The notes under the pieces are model-generated. The model saw only the letters and a program-made list of their open reading frames with translations, searched no databases and was not told the DNA's origin. Below are positions 27,114 to 35,653 of a stretch of DNA of 64,000 nt, piece after piece. The stretch comes from Betaproteobacteria bacterium (GTDB lineage Bacteria; Pseudomonadota; Gammaproteobacteria; Burkholderiales; Eutrophovitaceae), in assembly GCA_020354125.1 (NCBI GenBank), contig CP070643.1, forward strand, positions 1,212,510 to 1,276,509, given 5' to 3'. The translations under genes and the position numbers were made by a program. Positions within the stretch are counted from its first letter, which is position 1. Every line of letters begins with the position of its first letter.

Positions 27114-27144
27114 AAAAGCGCCCATCACATTGAATGATGGGCGC
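27114..27144 (-). terminator. Intrinsic terminator of the vWA gene
   Basis: GCGCCCATC (27118-27126) and GATGGGCGC (27136-27144) form a perfect 9-bp stem with a 9-nt loop. On the minus strand it is followed by TTTTC. It lies 27 bp beyond the stop codon of the vWA gene. Confidence 0.85.
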
Positions 27145-27170
27145 CGTCAAACTTCAGGTTCCGGGAAAAC

Positions 27171-28973
27171 TTATCGAGACACCTGCGCTGCGGTCTGACC
27201 CGACAGTGACTGCGCCAGATTCACCAGCGAGACAAACTCGCCTCGGTAGCCAAACGAGTCGGCTCCGCGTGCACCCAAAGCTAACGTTCGCACGTCGTCA
27301 AAGTCAAACTGCTCCATGTACTTGCCGCCGCGCAGCAACTGACCAAACCCGGCAACCGCGGCCGCGAAGCGGAAGTCCGCGCTGGTATCGGCCAGTTCGC
27401 GCCTCAGATCGGCCTTGCGAATCGGCTGCTCGATCAGTTTGCTGGCATCTCCGTCGGGCGCCTTGTAGCGCAGCCGCAGGAACGCCAGTTCTCCACTGTG
27501 ACCGGCTTCAAGCGACCGCTCTTTCTGGTAGCGCAGCGGCTCGACACGTTGTCCAGTGCTGTCTGCCAGGGCGACTTCATAGATCGCCGTTACCGTGTGG
27601 CCAGCACCGATTTCACCAGCATCGACCTGGTCGTTATTGAAATCTTCTCGCGCCAACATGCGGTTTTCGTAACCAACGAGCCGGTACTCAACAACGACGT
27701 CCGGATTGAACTCGATCTGGATTTTCACGTCCTTGGCAATGGTCTGCAGTGTCGCCGACATCTGTTCGACCAGCACCTTGCGCGCTTCGTTGAGCGTGTC
27801 GATGTAGGCATAGTTGCCGTTACCCGCGTCGGCCAACTGCTCCATCAGATGATCGTTGTAGTTGCCGGTGCCAAAGCCCAGAGTGGTAAGCGAAATGCCG
27901 GTCTTGCGCTTTTCTTCAACGAGGTCCTTCAGCGCTTCAAAGTTTGTGGTGCCGACATTGAAATCGCCGTCGGTCGCGAGCAGCACGCGATTGATCCCGC
28001 CTGGGACAAATGCCTGCTCCGCCATAGCATATGCCAGCCGGATTCCCGCCGCGCCGTTTGTTCGCCCACCGGCAGAAAGCCCATCGAGCGCAGCGATGAT
28101 TTTGCCTTTTTCGCTACCTGAGACTGGCTCGAGAACGAGTCCGGAGGCTCCGGCATATACGACGATTGAAATGCGGTCGGCTGGACGCAGCTGGCGAGTG
28201 AGCATTTTCAGCGACGTCTTCAACAGGCCGATCTTGTCATCGGACCGCATCGATCCCGACACATCGATCAGAAATACCAGATTGGACGCTGGAATCTGCG
28301 ACTTCGGCACTTCGTAGCCTTTGAGGCCGACGTGCAGAAGATTCGTCTTCGCATTCCATGGATTCGGACCGGCTTCCGTGATGATGTTGAACGGACGCGA
28401 GCGATCACTCGGCGCAGTGTAGTCATAGCCAAAGTAGTTGATGAACTCCTCGACCCGTACGGCGTCCTGTACCGGCAGGCGGCCGGCATTAAGCATGCGC
28501 CGCGCATTGCTGTAAGCACCGGTATCAACGTCGACGCTGAACGTGGAAACCGGATGGTCCACCACGCGCTTGAGCGGATTGTCGTCGAAGTGCGCGTAGT
28601 TCTCGCGATCAAGTGGCTCGCTTGGCGCGCGAAGCGCGTCGAGATTGGCAGCTGCAATGCCCGATTGAACAGCGAATTGTTGCTCTTTTGCCACGCGTGA
28701 CTGCTTGGCAACCGCTCTTCCCGGCGTTGCCGGCGCCACAATCTCGGCAAGCGGTTCTTCACTCGCCAATTGTCGCAAGTCCGCCTCGCCTTTTCCTTCA
28801 TCTTGGTCATGCTTACGTGCATCAGCGGGCTGATCGCGCCGCTCTCTGACTGTTGTTGGGAGCGGCGCAGGCTTGGTCGTGGTGCTGGTTTTACCCGGCT
28901 CGGGGCGTGCGACTGGCTCGACCGAATCGGTTGAGCAGGCCGACATCGCCACAGCAATGACGACCAGCTTCAA
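27171..28973 (-). CDS. von Willebrand factor A-domain lipoprotein (YfbK-like), start interrupted by an amber codon
   Basis: The readable frame encodes 600 residues. The N-terminal hydrophobic segment ends in a lipobox-like VAMSAC. It is followed by a low-complexity linker (about 15-75), a vWF-associated N-terminal domain, the vWA domain with MIDAS motif DVSGSMRSDD near 240 and a C-terminal DUF3520-type region. The best start is ATG 28995-28997 with AGGAGAA upstream, but codon 7 in that frame is TAG (28977-28979). The next in-frame start is TTG 28971-28973, which would still give a plausible lipoprotein signal. The gene may be weakly expressed, re-initiated or newly damaged. It is followed by a strong terminator. 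Confidence 0.85.
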   Translation of the reverse strand: MKLVVIAVAMSACSTDSVEPVARPEPGKTSTTTKPAPLPTTVRERRDQPADARKHDQDEGKGEADLRQLASEEPLAEIVAPATPGRAVAKQSRVAKEQQFAVQSGIAAANLDALRAPSEPLDRENYAHFDDNPLKRVVDHPVSTFSVDVDTGAYSNARRMLNAGRLPVQDAVRVEEFINYFGYDYTAPSDRSRPFNIITEAGPNPWNAKTNLLHVGLKGYEVPKSQIPASNLVFLIDVSGSMRSDDKIGLLKTSLKMLTRQLRPADRISIVVYAGASGLVLEPVSGSEKGKIIAALDGLSAGGRTNGAAGIRLAYAMAEQAFVPGGINRVLLATDGDFNVGTTNFEALKDLVEEKRKTGISLTTLGFGTGNYNDHLMEQLADAGNGNYAYIDTLNEARKVLVEQMSATLQTIAKDVKIQIEFNPDVVVEYRLVGYENRMLAREDFNNDQVDAGEIGAGHTVTAIYEVALADSTGQRVEPLRYQKERSLEAGHSGELAFLRLRYKAPDGDASKLIEQPIRKADLRRELADTSADFRFAAAVAGFGQLLRGGKYMEQFDFDDVRTLALGARGADSFGYRGEFVSLVNLAQSLSGQTAAQVSR

Positions 28974-28976
28974 GGT

Positions 28977-28979
28977 CTA
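28977..28979 (-). other. In-frame amber codon after the vWA gene's natural start
   Basis: Reading from ATG 28997 on the minus strand gives MMKQKY, then TAG, then TLKLVVIAVAMSAC in the same frame. The six codons before TAG join naturally to the signal peptide after it, so a single-base nonsense change (for example from CAG or AAG) explains the pattern. Confidence 0.75.
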
Positions 28980-29285
28980 ATACTTCTGTTTCATCATGGC
29001 GTTCTCCTAAATGATCAAAGATCGTGTGAAGTCAGAAAGCGTGCTTCGACTCTGTAAACGCTGGAGAAACGCGAATGGGGTTAAACACCCCTGAAAGACT
29101 TTGAAAGACGGAAACACATTCACCGCGGAGAACGCGCAAGGCGCAGAGGAAGAACCACTTCTGAAGCTCTCCCGGAAGGCTCTCGGAATTAGCCTGTCCA
29201 TAGTCCGACCTGGGTCTACTCAGCGTCCTCTGCAGTGAGAACCTTCTTGGCCAGTGAAACCAAATGCCTACTCTCGAAAATGAAA

Positions 29286-29312
29286 CGCCCCGGAGCTGTC
29301 GCTTCCGGGGCG
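29286..29312 (-). terminator. Intrinsic terminator behind the 26-codon ORF
   Basis: CGCCCCGGA (29286-29294) pairs with TCCGGGGCG (29304-29312) over a 9-nt loop. On the minus strand the T-rich tract TTTCATTTTC follows. It lies 26 bp past the stop of the tiny ORF, defining a short transcript unit. Confidence 0.75.
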
Positions 29313-29338
29313 CTTTGGTACCGACAGTTCGACCGAAC

Positions 29339-29419
29339 TTACTCGCCGAACTCCTTAACCATCAACAATGATCCGGTCTCAGAGTAATGCCGGCCGGTAC
29401 TGCCTTGTTTGACTCTCAC
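29339..29419 (-). CDS. 26-residue small protein of unknown function with a perfect extended Shine-Dalgarno
   Basis: A GTG at 29417-29419 opens a frame of 26 residues starting MRVKQGSTGRHY and ending MVKEFGE, with TAA at 29339. It has no Cys, no clear signal peptide and a mixed charged sequence. The evidence that it is real is the AAAGGAGGTGATCC upstream (29421-29434), fully complementary to the 16S rRNA 3' end with AGGAGG seven bases from GTG, and the terminator just beyond its stop. A weak -10 (TACACT, 29453-29458) lies upstream. I do not recognise a family; a leader peptide, small regulatory protein or modified peptide precursor are all possible. Confidence 0.6.
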   Translation of the reverse strand: MRVKQGSTGRHYSETGSLLMVKEFGE

Positions 29420-29420
29420 T

Positions 29421-29434
29421 GGATCACCTCCTTT
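29421..29434 (-). promoter_or_regulatory. Perfect 14-nt Shine-Dalgarno of the tiny ORF
   Basis: AAAGGAGGTGATCC on the minus strand can pair with the whole anti-Shine-Dalgarno end of 16S rRNA. No other gene in this window has more than six or seven matching bases. Confidence 0.8.
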
Positions 29435-29510
29435 CAAAATTGACACGCTCGAAGTGTAGCAGACGCCGGTAAGAAAACAGAGGTTCTGATTGATTTGGGC
29501 TCTCGGACCT

Positions 29511-30611
29511 TTAAGTTTGAGTGGCCTTGGCGGCGGGCGCCTCTTCAATACCGACTGAAACCGCAGTTTCCACGATCGACTGCCAGGTGTTCTCGGGCAA
29601 CGGTATGCCGTCCCTCAACCGTTTCTCTTTGCTGAGCACCTCCGGGTCACCAGGCACCAGGGTATGACCACGGGGTTCTGACGGTTTCGCCTGCTTGACG
29701 AACGCAACATAACGACTGACTTCTTTTGGAAACAACTCGTCGGGGTCGACTCGCACCGGATCGACATAGAAAGAGAACATACCGTTGGTAAAACGACGGC
29801 CCGGTTTAGTGCAGCCATTGCCCGTCAATGCGCCACCCAGTATCTCGCACATCATGGCCAGACCCGAGCCTTTGTGTTCGCCGAACGCGCGAATCGCACC
29901 GTCTCCGACACGCGGGTCACGCAGGCTTGTCTCATCGTACTCACCGTACAAAAGGTGGGGATCGTTACTGGGCTTGCCGTCCGGGCCGATCAGGGCGTCC
30001 GGACGAAGTTGCTTGCCACCCTGGCTGGCGACCAACACTTTGCCTTCGGCCACCACCGAGGTTGCAAAATCCAGAATAAGGGGCGGCGCATCCGGCACAG
30101 GCACGCCAACACAGTACGGTGCCGTTGAAAAACGGCGCTCATAACTGCCGAACGGCGCGACCATGACACTCCCGGCACCGTTAACAAAATGTACCGACAC
30201 GAAGCCTTCCGCGGCAGCGAGTTCGGCCCAGTCGGCAACCCGGCCGATGTGACCGGCATTGCGCAATGCCACTGCCGACAATCCGGTTTGCCGGCATTTT
30301 CTAATACCGATTTCTGTTGCCTGCAGAGCCACTGTCTGGCCGAAACCATACTTTCCGTCAACCAAGGCGAGCGCAGGCGCATCGACCAGCAGTTCGACCT
30401 TCTGGTCGGCAAATATCAGTTGATCGCGCATCATCTGCACGTAGCGCGGCACCCGGATCACACCGTGACTGTCGTGCCCGGCGAGATTGGATTCCACGAG
30501 CAGACGTGCAACGAGTTCCGATTCGGTCTGCGAACAACCGGCATTTGTAAAGATTTGCTTAACGAAGTCGCGCAACTTCGTGGCATCCAGCAAAACGATC
30601 TTGATGGTCAT
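29511..30611 (-). CDS. Malate/L-lactate dehydrogenase-family (Ldh_2) oxidoreductase
   Basis: The 366-residue protein belongs to the NAD(P)-dependent Ldh_2 family (YlbC/ureidoglycolate/sulfolactate dehydrogenases). Markers are the catalytic-region GHDSHGVIRVPRY near 45-57, NAGHIGRVADWAE with the conserved His, and GEHKGSGLAMMCEILGGALTG. It interconverts a 2-hydroxyacid and a 2-oxoacid; the substrate is unknown. It is divergent from the HpcH/HpaI-type aldolase gene, which acts on 2-oxoacid-derived compounds, so the two may serve one pathway. Confidence 0.9.
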   Translation of the reverse strand: MTIKIVLLDATKLRDFVKQIFTNAGCSQTESELVARLLVESNLAGHDSHGVIRVPRYVQMMRDQLIFADQKVELLVDAPALALVDGKYGFGQTVALQATEIGIRKCRQTGLSAVALRNAGHIGRVADWAELAAAEGFVSVHFVNGAGSVMVAPFGSYERRFSTAPYCVGVPVPDAPPLILDFATSVVAEGKVLVASQGGKQLRPDALIGPDGKPSNDPHLLYGEYDETSLRDPRVGDGAIRAFGEHKGSGLAMMCEILGGALTGNGCTKPGRRFTNGMFSFYVDPVRVDPDELFPKEVSRYVAFVKQAKPSEPRGHTLVPGDPEVLSKEKRLRDGIPLPENTWQSIVETAVSVGIEEAPAAKATQT

Positions 30612-30880
30612 GATTTCACGCGCACGTGACCTCGCTCATCGTCTCCTCCTCCACGAATATCTCTGTTGAAAATCGCCTGTTTATTGAGAATCATCATGTC
30701 ACGCCGTCCGTGGTGCGGCACCGGAGCCATTCTCCGGATATGCAGCGGCAAGGCAAATCCTCAAGCCAGCGATTCAACTCATCGAGGGCGAAACTTGCCA
30801 GTGCTGTAATCCTGCATTTCAGCAAAGATATTTCAGCCGCTGTAATATCGGGGAACGAAAACTAGCGTTCGTTAGAAATA

Positions 30881-31672
30881 ATGAGAGAAAACAAAGTCAG
30901 AACCATACTCAAGGAAGGCGGCACGGTCGTCAATGGTTGGCTGGGCATCCCCAGTTCGATGGCAGCGGAAAACATGGCGCAAGCCAACTGGGATTCCCTC
31001 ACTGTCGATCTTCAGCACGGACTGGTCGACTACCAGACGGCGATTTCGATGTTTCAGGCCATTACCACCACGCCGACGATACCGCTGGCGCGGGTGCCAT
31101 GGCTCGAGCCCGGCATCATTATGAAACTGCTTGATGCCGGCGCCTATGGCATCGTCTGTCCGATGATCAACTCACGCGAGGAGTGCGAAGCGTTCGTCGG
31201 TGCTTGTCGCTACGCGCCTGACGGATACCGCAGCTTCGGACCGGTGCGTGCTGCGTGGTACGCGGGGGCCGATTACTGGCAACACGCTAACGAAACGATC
31301 CTCACCATAGCGATGATCGAAACCAAGAAGGCGGTAGACAGTATTGACGATATCCTCAGCGTCCCGGGGCTGGACGCAATCTACGTTGGCCCATCGGATC
31401 TTTCCTTGTCGATCGGCTGCAAGCCCGGTTTTCCACCAGAAGAAAAAGCGGTAGAGGTGATCAAGGTCATCGCTGATGCTGCCAAACGTCACGGCATCTA
31501 TGCCGGCATTCATTGCGGCTCAACCGCGATGGGCAAACAGATGGTCGAAATCGGCTATCAGTTCATCACCATGCTCGCCGATAACGCCTTTCTCGCTGCA
31601 GCAGCGAAGAAAGCCGTTGCTGAAATGCGCGAAGCGGAATCAACGTCGGAAAAACCAAGCGGACCGTACTAA
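30881..31672 (+). CDS. HpcH/HpaI-family aldolase
   Basis: The protein has 263 residues with the class II pyruvate aldolase TIM-barrel signatures: SLTVDLQHGLVDYQ (metal/base His region; the usual GEH reads LQH here), LARVPWLEPGIIMKLLDAGA, MIETKKAVDSIDDIL with the metal Glu, and YVGPSDLSLS with the metal Asp. It cleaves or forms 4-hydroxy-2-oxoacids using a divalent metal. The start ATG at 30881 has only a weak ribosome binding site. It shares a divergent region with the Ldh_2 dehydrogenase gene. Confidence 0.9.
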   Translation: MRENKVRTILKEGGTVVNGWLGIPSSMAAENMAQANWDSLTVDLQHGLVDYQTAISMFQAITTTPTIPLARVPWLEPGIIMKLLDAGAYGIVCPMINSREECEAFVGACRYAPDGYRSFGPVRAAWYAGADYWQHANETILTIAMIETKKAVDSIDDILSVPGLDAIYVGPSDLSLSIGCKPGFPPEEKAVEVIKVIADAAKRHGIYAGIHCGSTAMGKQMVEIGYQFITMLADNAFLAAAAKKAVAEMREAESTSEKPSGPY

Positions 31673-31678
31673 CAGATC

Positions 31679-31718
31679 CCGGGTCGCTGCATCCGTGCCG
31701 CGCAGTGAGGCGACCCGG
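31679..31718. terminator. Hairpin between convergent genes
   Basis: CCGGGTCGC (31679-31687) pairs with GCGACCCGG (31710-31718) around a 22-nt loop. It lies between the aldolase and enoyl-CoA hydratase stop codons. There is no clear U-tract on either side, so efficiency as a terminator is doubtful. Confidence 0.4.
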
Positions 31719-31735
31719 CTTCGAGACGTCAGCCG

Positions 31736-32569
31736 CTAGTCAAACGAGATTCGCGCAAATTGCGGCGAGCGACGTTCAATGTAGGAACGCACACCTTCGC
31801 GGAAATCGCTACGCTCCAGGCTGTCATCCATCAGACGCACTGTTTCATCCATCGCGGCAGCGAAATCACGATCGAGATGTTTGTAGACCTGCTGCTTTAT
31901 AACCATCAGCGAAGTCGGACAAGCTACTTTGGCCAACTCAGTGATGTAAGCGCGCGCATCATTCACTGATGCTCCGACCTCGCAAAGTCGGTCAGCGATA
32001 CCCAATTGCATCGCCTCCGTGCCATCAAACTTGCGCGCACTCCAGAGAATGTCGAGCGCCCTGGACGGGCCGATGAGTCTCGGCAAAATCCAACTCATAG
32101 CGTGCTCAGCAACGAGGCCGCGCTGAGAAAATGCGGTGCTGAATTTTGCACACTTGTCGACAAAGCGCATGTCACACAGCAGCGCATACGCCATGCCCAT
32201 TCCGGCTGCCGGTCCATTGACAGCGGCGATAACGGGTTTACGCAAGCCGCCGAGATGGCTATACATCGCTGGAAACTGATCGCCCATGTCCGGGTTACCC
32301 GGATTAGCATCCAAATAAGTTAGATCCTCGACTTCCTCCCTGTCACCGGCCGAGGCCTTGTCTAATGCACCCATGTCCATTCCCGCACAGAATCCGCGAC
32401 CCGCGCCGGTGAGGATGACGCCAACGACGCGCTCATCCTTCTCCGCTTGCGCGAGCGCATGTTTAATCTCTGCCAACATCAGGCTCGTGAACGCATTGAG
32501 TCGATCAGGTCGATTCATGGTGATCGTTGCCACCGGATCATTTACTTCGTAGAGGATTTCTTTGTACAT
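31736..32569 (-). CDS. Enoyl-CoA hydratase/isomerase (crotonase family)
   Basis: The protein has 277 residues of the crotonase fold. Oxyanion-hole segments are visible at GAGRGFCAGMDMGAL near 55-69 and AAVNGPAAGMGMAYALLCDM near 113-132, followed by SQRGLVAEHAMSWILPRL with the catalytic-region Glu. The C-terminal helix (EGVRSYIERRSPQF) is typical. It hydrates or isomerises an enoyl-CoA. It is upstream of no obvious operon partner; the serine hydrolase gene behind it has its own start region. Confidence 0.9.
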   Translation of the reverse strand: MYKEILYEVNDPVATITMNRPDRLNAFTSLMLAEIKHALAQAEKDERVVGVILTGAGRGFCAGMDMGALDKASAGDREEVEDLTYLDANPGNPDMGDQFPAMYSHLGGLRKPVIAAVNGPAAGMGMAYALLCDMRFVDKCAKFSTAFSQRGLVAEHAMSWILPRLIGPSRALDILWSARKFDGTEAMQLGIADRLCEVGASVNDARAYITELAKVACPTSLMVIKQQVYKHLDRDFAAAMDETVRLMDDSLERSDFREGVRSYIERRSPQFARISFD

Positions 32570-32616
32570 ACGGCTTCCTTACTCAATCGGCGAATACTAT
32601 TTCGACTTCCGACAAT

Positions 32617-34017
32617 CTAACGACTTGTCAACGCGGTGACCACATCGGCAGCGAACGCGTGCTGCAGGAAACGCGTGCCTTTCCGATCGACACCGGTGCG
32701 GACGATGACGAGATTATGGTCGGGCACCACGGTGACATACTGCCCTTTGTTACCGGCAGTGGTGTACGTACCCTTGGGCACGCCGGGCATCCGGTCAAGC
32801 AACCAGAACTGGGCGCCATAACCCCACTGACCCGATCGAGAGGGTCTCGCTGGCGCCGGTGTGGTAGAGAACTGCATCCATCCCTCCGGCAAAATGCGCC
32901 TTCCGTTCCAGACGCCGTCGTTGGCGAGAAAAAGACCGAAGCGCATGAGGTCACGTCCGGTTGTGTAGGTCTGGCTCGACCCGACAAAATTTCCCAGGTG
33001 GTCGATCTCCATGCGCGTGTGATACATGCCGAGTGGATGCAGCAGTTCATCGTACGGAAAGCGCAGGTACAGCAGATCGTCGCCGATTCGATGCCGCAGT
33101 GCACGCAACAATATCAGCGTGTCGTTGTTAGCATATTTCCAGCGTTTCCCCGGCTGCACTTCGAGCGGTGTCGTGGTGGCTGCACTGATAACATCCTGCC
33201 CGCCAAAATAAATGGCATTCGTGTTCGAACCGCCGCTAAACAGCCCGCTCGACATCCAGAGCAAGTGCTTATAGGTGATCATCTGTCGCGGATCGCCCGG
33301 ATCAGCCCACTCCGGTATAGCCGCCGGGTCATCAATATTCAGTATCTGCTTGCGGTGGGCAACACCAATCAGGGCAGCGGATATGCTTTTCGCAGTCGAC
33401 CAGGTACGATAACCTGAATGAATCCCAAAGCCAGGGAGATAACGCTCGGCTATAAGCTCGCCGTCTTTTGCAATAAGAACAGACGTGGTAACGACACCTC
33501 GTGTCGCAGCATATACGCCATCGCTAAAAGCCCGGTCGATGACCGGTTGAAGTACACGATATTGTGCGTCCACGCCGTCGGATGGCAACTCGACCTGATC
33601 ACCATCGGGAAACGGTATGCTTGATACGTCGCGCGGGTTCGTATACGCGACAAAAGGCAGACTCGCGACATCGCTGGCACTCCAGTCCGGAGGCAAAAGA
33701 GTGCAACCCATGCTGTCACGAAACGCGGCCATCCGAACGATCTTTCCCGTACCATCTGCCGCCGTAACAATGCGGCGTTGTCTGTCTATCACGGGATCGG
33801 GATAACCCAGTCCCTCGACATCGACTAGTTCGATTTTCTTGATGTCGTCCAGCGGTCGACCGGCAAAGAAATGGGCGGAGCAGGTGAACAGCGCACGATA
33901 ACCGGCAACGATCAATGGCTCCGTATCATCCGCAATACCGGCAAGTCGTTGATACGGCGCGGCTGCCTGCGCAGGCAACAATACAACGGCAACCATCGTC
34001 AAAAAGACACGTTTCAT
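32617..34017 (-). CDS. Secreted serine hydrolase of the class C beta-lactamase/EstB type
   Basis: The protein has 466 residues from ATG 34015-34017 (a longer frame to 34089 is unlikely). A signal peptide (KRVFLTMVAVVLLPAQAAA) marks it as periplasmic or secreted. The SxxK nucleophile motif STAKS and the second motif YANND are present in the expected order, followed by GNKGQYVTVVPDH near the KTG-like region. Such proteins are esterases, DD-peptidases or amidases more often than true beta-lactamases. About 150 residues precede the catalytic domain and match nothing I know. Confidence 0.88.
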   Translation of the reverse strand: MKRVFLTMVAVVLLPAQAAAPYQRLAGIADDTEPLIVAGYRALFTCSAHFFAGRPLDDIKKIELVDVEGLGYPDPVIDRQRRIVTAADGTGKIVRMAAFRDSMGCTLLPPDWSASDVASLPFVAYTNPRDVSSIPFPDGDQVELPSDGVDAQYRVLQPVIDRAFSDGVYAATRGVVTTSVLIAKDGELIAERYLPGFGIHSGYRTWSTAKSISAALIGVAHRKQILNIDDPAAIPEWADPGDPRQMITYKHLLWMSSGLFSGGSNTNAIYFGGQDVISAATTTPLEVQPGKRWKYANNDTLILLRALRHRIGDDLLYLRFPYDELLHPLGMYHTRMEIDHLGNFVGSSQTYTTGRDLMRFGLFLANDGVWNGRRILPEGWMQFSTTPAPARPSRSGQWGYGAQFWLLDRMPGVPKGTYTTAGNKGQYVTVVPDHNLVIVRTGVDRKGTRFLQHAFAADVVTALTSR

Positions 34018-34081
34018 CCGGTTTCCACAACAAACAAGGTTGATTGAGTTGCGCCGCGCTTTCATTGTGCAAGCCGCAGGT

Positions 34082-35410
34082 TCATCCAAGCAGCAGCGCT
34101 AGTAGTATCAATACGATCAGGCACGGCGCAATGAAACGCAGCAAAAACAGCCATGCACGTCCGACATGGCCGTCGGCCATGCCCGCAACGCGCAACGCGT
34201 CCGCGCCCGACCAGGTCCAGCCGACAAACAAGGCAATCAGCAGCCCACCGATGGGCAACAGAATGCTCGATGCAATCATGTCGATCGTTTGCAGGATGCC
34301 CATCCCGGACAAGCCGATCTCGCGCCACACTCCAAAGCCAAGCGCTGACGGCACACCTGCCAAGAAGGCAGCAACACCAATCACAATGGCAGTACGTCTA
34401 CGAGACCACTGCAGTCGTCGCATCAGAACAGCACAAGGAACCTCGAGCATTGATACAGACGAGGTCAGTGCCGCCAGCCCGAGCAGGACGAAGAACGCAA
34501 TGGCGAAGAGCCTGCCCGCCGGTAGTACGTTGAATACCTCCGGTAACGTCACAAACGCTAATGTCGGACCTTGCGCCGGGTCGAGGCCAAACGCAAATAC
34601 CGCAGGAAATATGGCGACGCCGGCAACGATGGCAAACAAGGTGTCACCGGTAGCAACAGTCAGCGCCGCCGGCGCCAGTTTTTGATCCGAGGTGGTGTAA
34701 CTGCCGTAAGTTAACAGGGCTCCGGCGCCGATACCCAGCGAAAAGAACGCCTGGCCGAGTGCTGCCAGATAAACACCGGGTTGAGACAGTGCTTCCCAAT
34801 CGGGGCGGAACAGAAATGCCAGACCGGCGCGCGCGCCATCGAGCGACAAAGCATAAGCGGCCAAAATGATAACGAGGAGGCCAAGCAGGGGCATGAGTAT
34901 CTTGTTAACCGATTCGATACCACGCTTGATTCCGGCCGCGACAACGGTCACTGTCAATGTCACCACGATAAACTGCCAGAAGACCGGTTCAAGCGGGTCG
35001 GCAACGAATGCGCCGAAATAATCGGTGAATGTTCCGCTTTCCATTTCTGAGGTGGCGCCAGTCAGATAGTCGACAAAATACTTGTAGGCCCAGCCGGCGA
35101 TTACGGCGTAATAGCTAAGGAATACAAATGAGACGGCGGCCATCAACCATCCAGCCGTCGCCCAACTGGGCCGCGACGTCCCGCTCTCAAATGAGGCAAC
35201 CGCGTCTGCCTGCGCCCGTCGGCCAACAGAGAATTCGCCGAGCATCAACGGCACACCGAGAATCGTCACGCACAGAACGTATATAAGCAAGAACGCTGCG
35301 CCGCCGTTCTCGCCAGCCACATAGGAGAAACGCCAGATATTGCCCAACCCGGCGGCGCATCCGATTGTCGCCAGTACAAATCCCGCTCGCGTACCCCACT
35401 GTTCTCTCAT
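34082..35410 (-). CDS. Neurotransmitter:sodium symporter-family transporter
   Basis: The 442-residue membrane protein starts with the NSS signature WGTRAGFVLATIGCAAGLGNIWRF in TM1, the unwound region that binds sodium and substrate. It has about 11-12 hydrophobic helices, including LGVPLMLGEFSVGRR. Bacterial members take up amino acids or related compounds with sodium. It lies behind the secreted serine hydrolase gene in transcription direction order and could import a released product; that is inference. Confidence 0.93.
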   Translation of the reverse strand: MREQWGTRAGFVLATIGCAAGLGNIWRFSYVAGENGGAAFLLIYVLCVTILGVPLMLGEFSVGRRAQADAVASFESGTSRPSWATAGWLMAAVSFVFLSYYAVIAGWAYKYFVDYLTGATSEMESGTFTDYFGAFVADPLEPVFWQFIVVTLTVTVVAAGIKRGIESVNKILMPLLGLLVIILAAYALSLDGARAGLAFLFRPDWEALSQPGVYLAALGQAFFSLGIGAGALLTYGSYTTSDQKLAPAALTVATGDTLFAIVAGVAIFPAVFAFGLDPAQGPTLAFVTLPEVFNVLPAGRLFAIAFFVLLGLAALTSSVSMLEVPCAVLMRRLQWSRRRTAIVIGVAAFLAGVPSALGFGVWREIGLSGMGILQTIDMIASSILLPIGGLLIALFVGWTWSGADALRVAGMADGHVGRAWLFLLRFIAPCLIVLILLALLLG

Positions 35411-35525
35411 GAACCTGCTCTCACGAATCGCGTTCTCCGAAAAGGAGCTTCGACCTTACCGGTGTTGCGCGTTACGCCTTTTTTCGCTCGAATGACGGAA
35501 ACACAGATCTGTGCCTGGAAAAAAG

Positions 35526-35539
35526 TTGACTGAAGTCAA
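35526..35539. promoter_or_regulatory. Perfect 14-bp dyad upstream of the Lon-like gene
   Basis: TTGACT-GA-AGTCAA is symmetric and lies in the 243-bp divergent region between the transporter and protease genes. It contains a TTGACT that could also serve as a -35. Its role is unknown. Confidence 0.3.
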
Positions 35540-35653
35540 TAAGTAAGGGAATGAAGCGCTTGGCTGCGACAAAACTGATGCAAAATCAGCGTGGCGAGGA
35601 GTATTCGGTCATTCTGATTCCCGACAAACTTTACTGATTGCACAATTCTAACA

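Noticed and set aside
29417..29435. Plus-strand CTGGATCACCTCCTTTC equals the 3' end of 16S rRNA
   Set aside because: Only about 17 bases match and no further rRNA sequence is present. Correct spacing to a GTG and the following terminator favour a Shine-Dalgarno.
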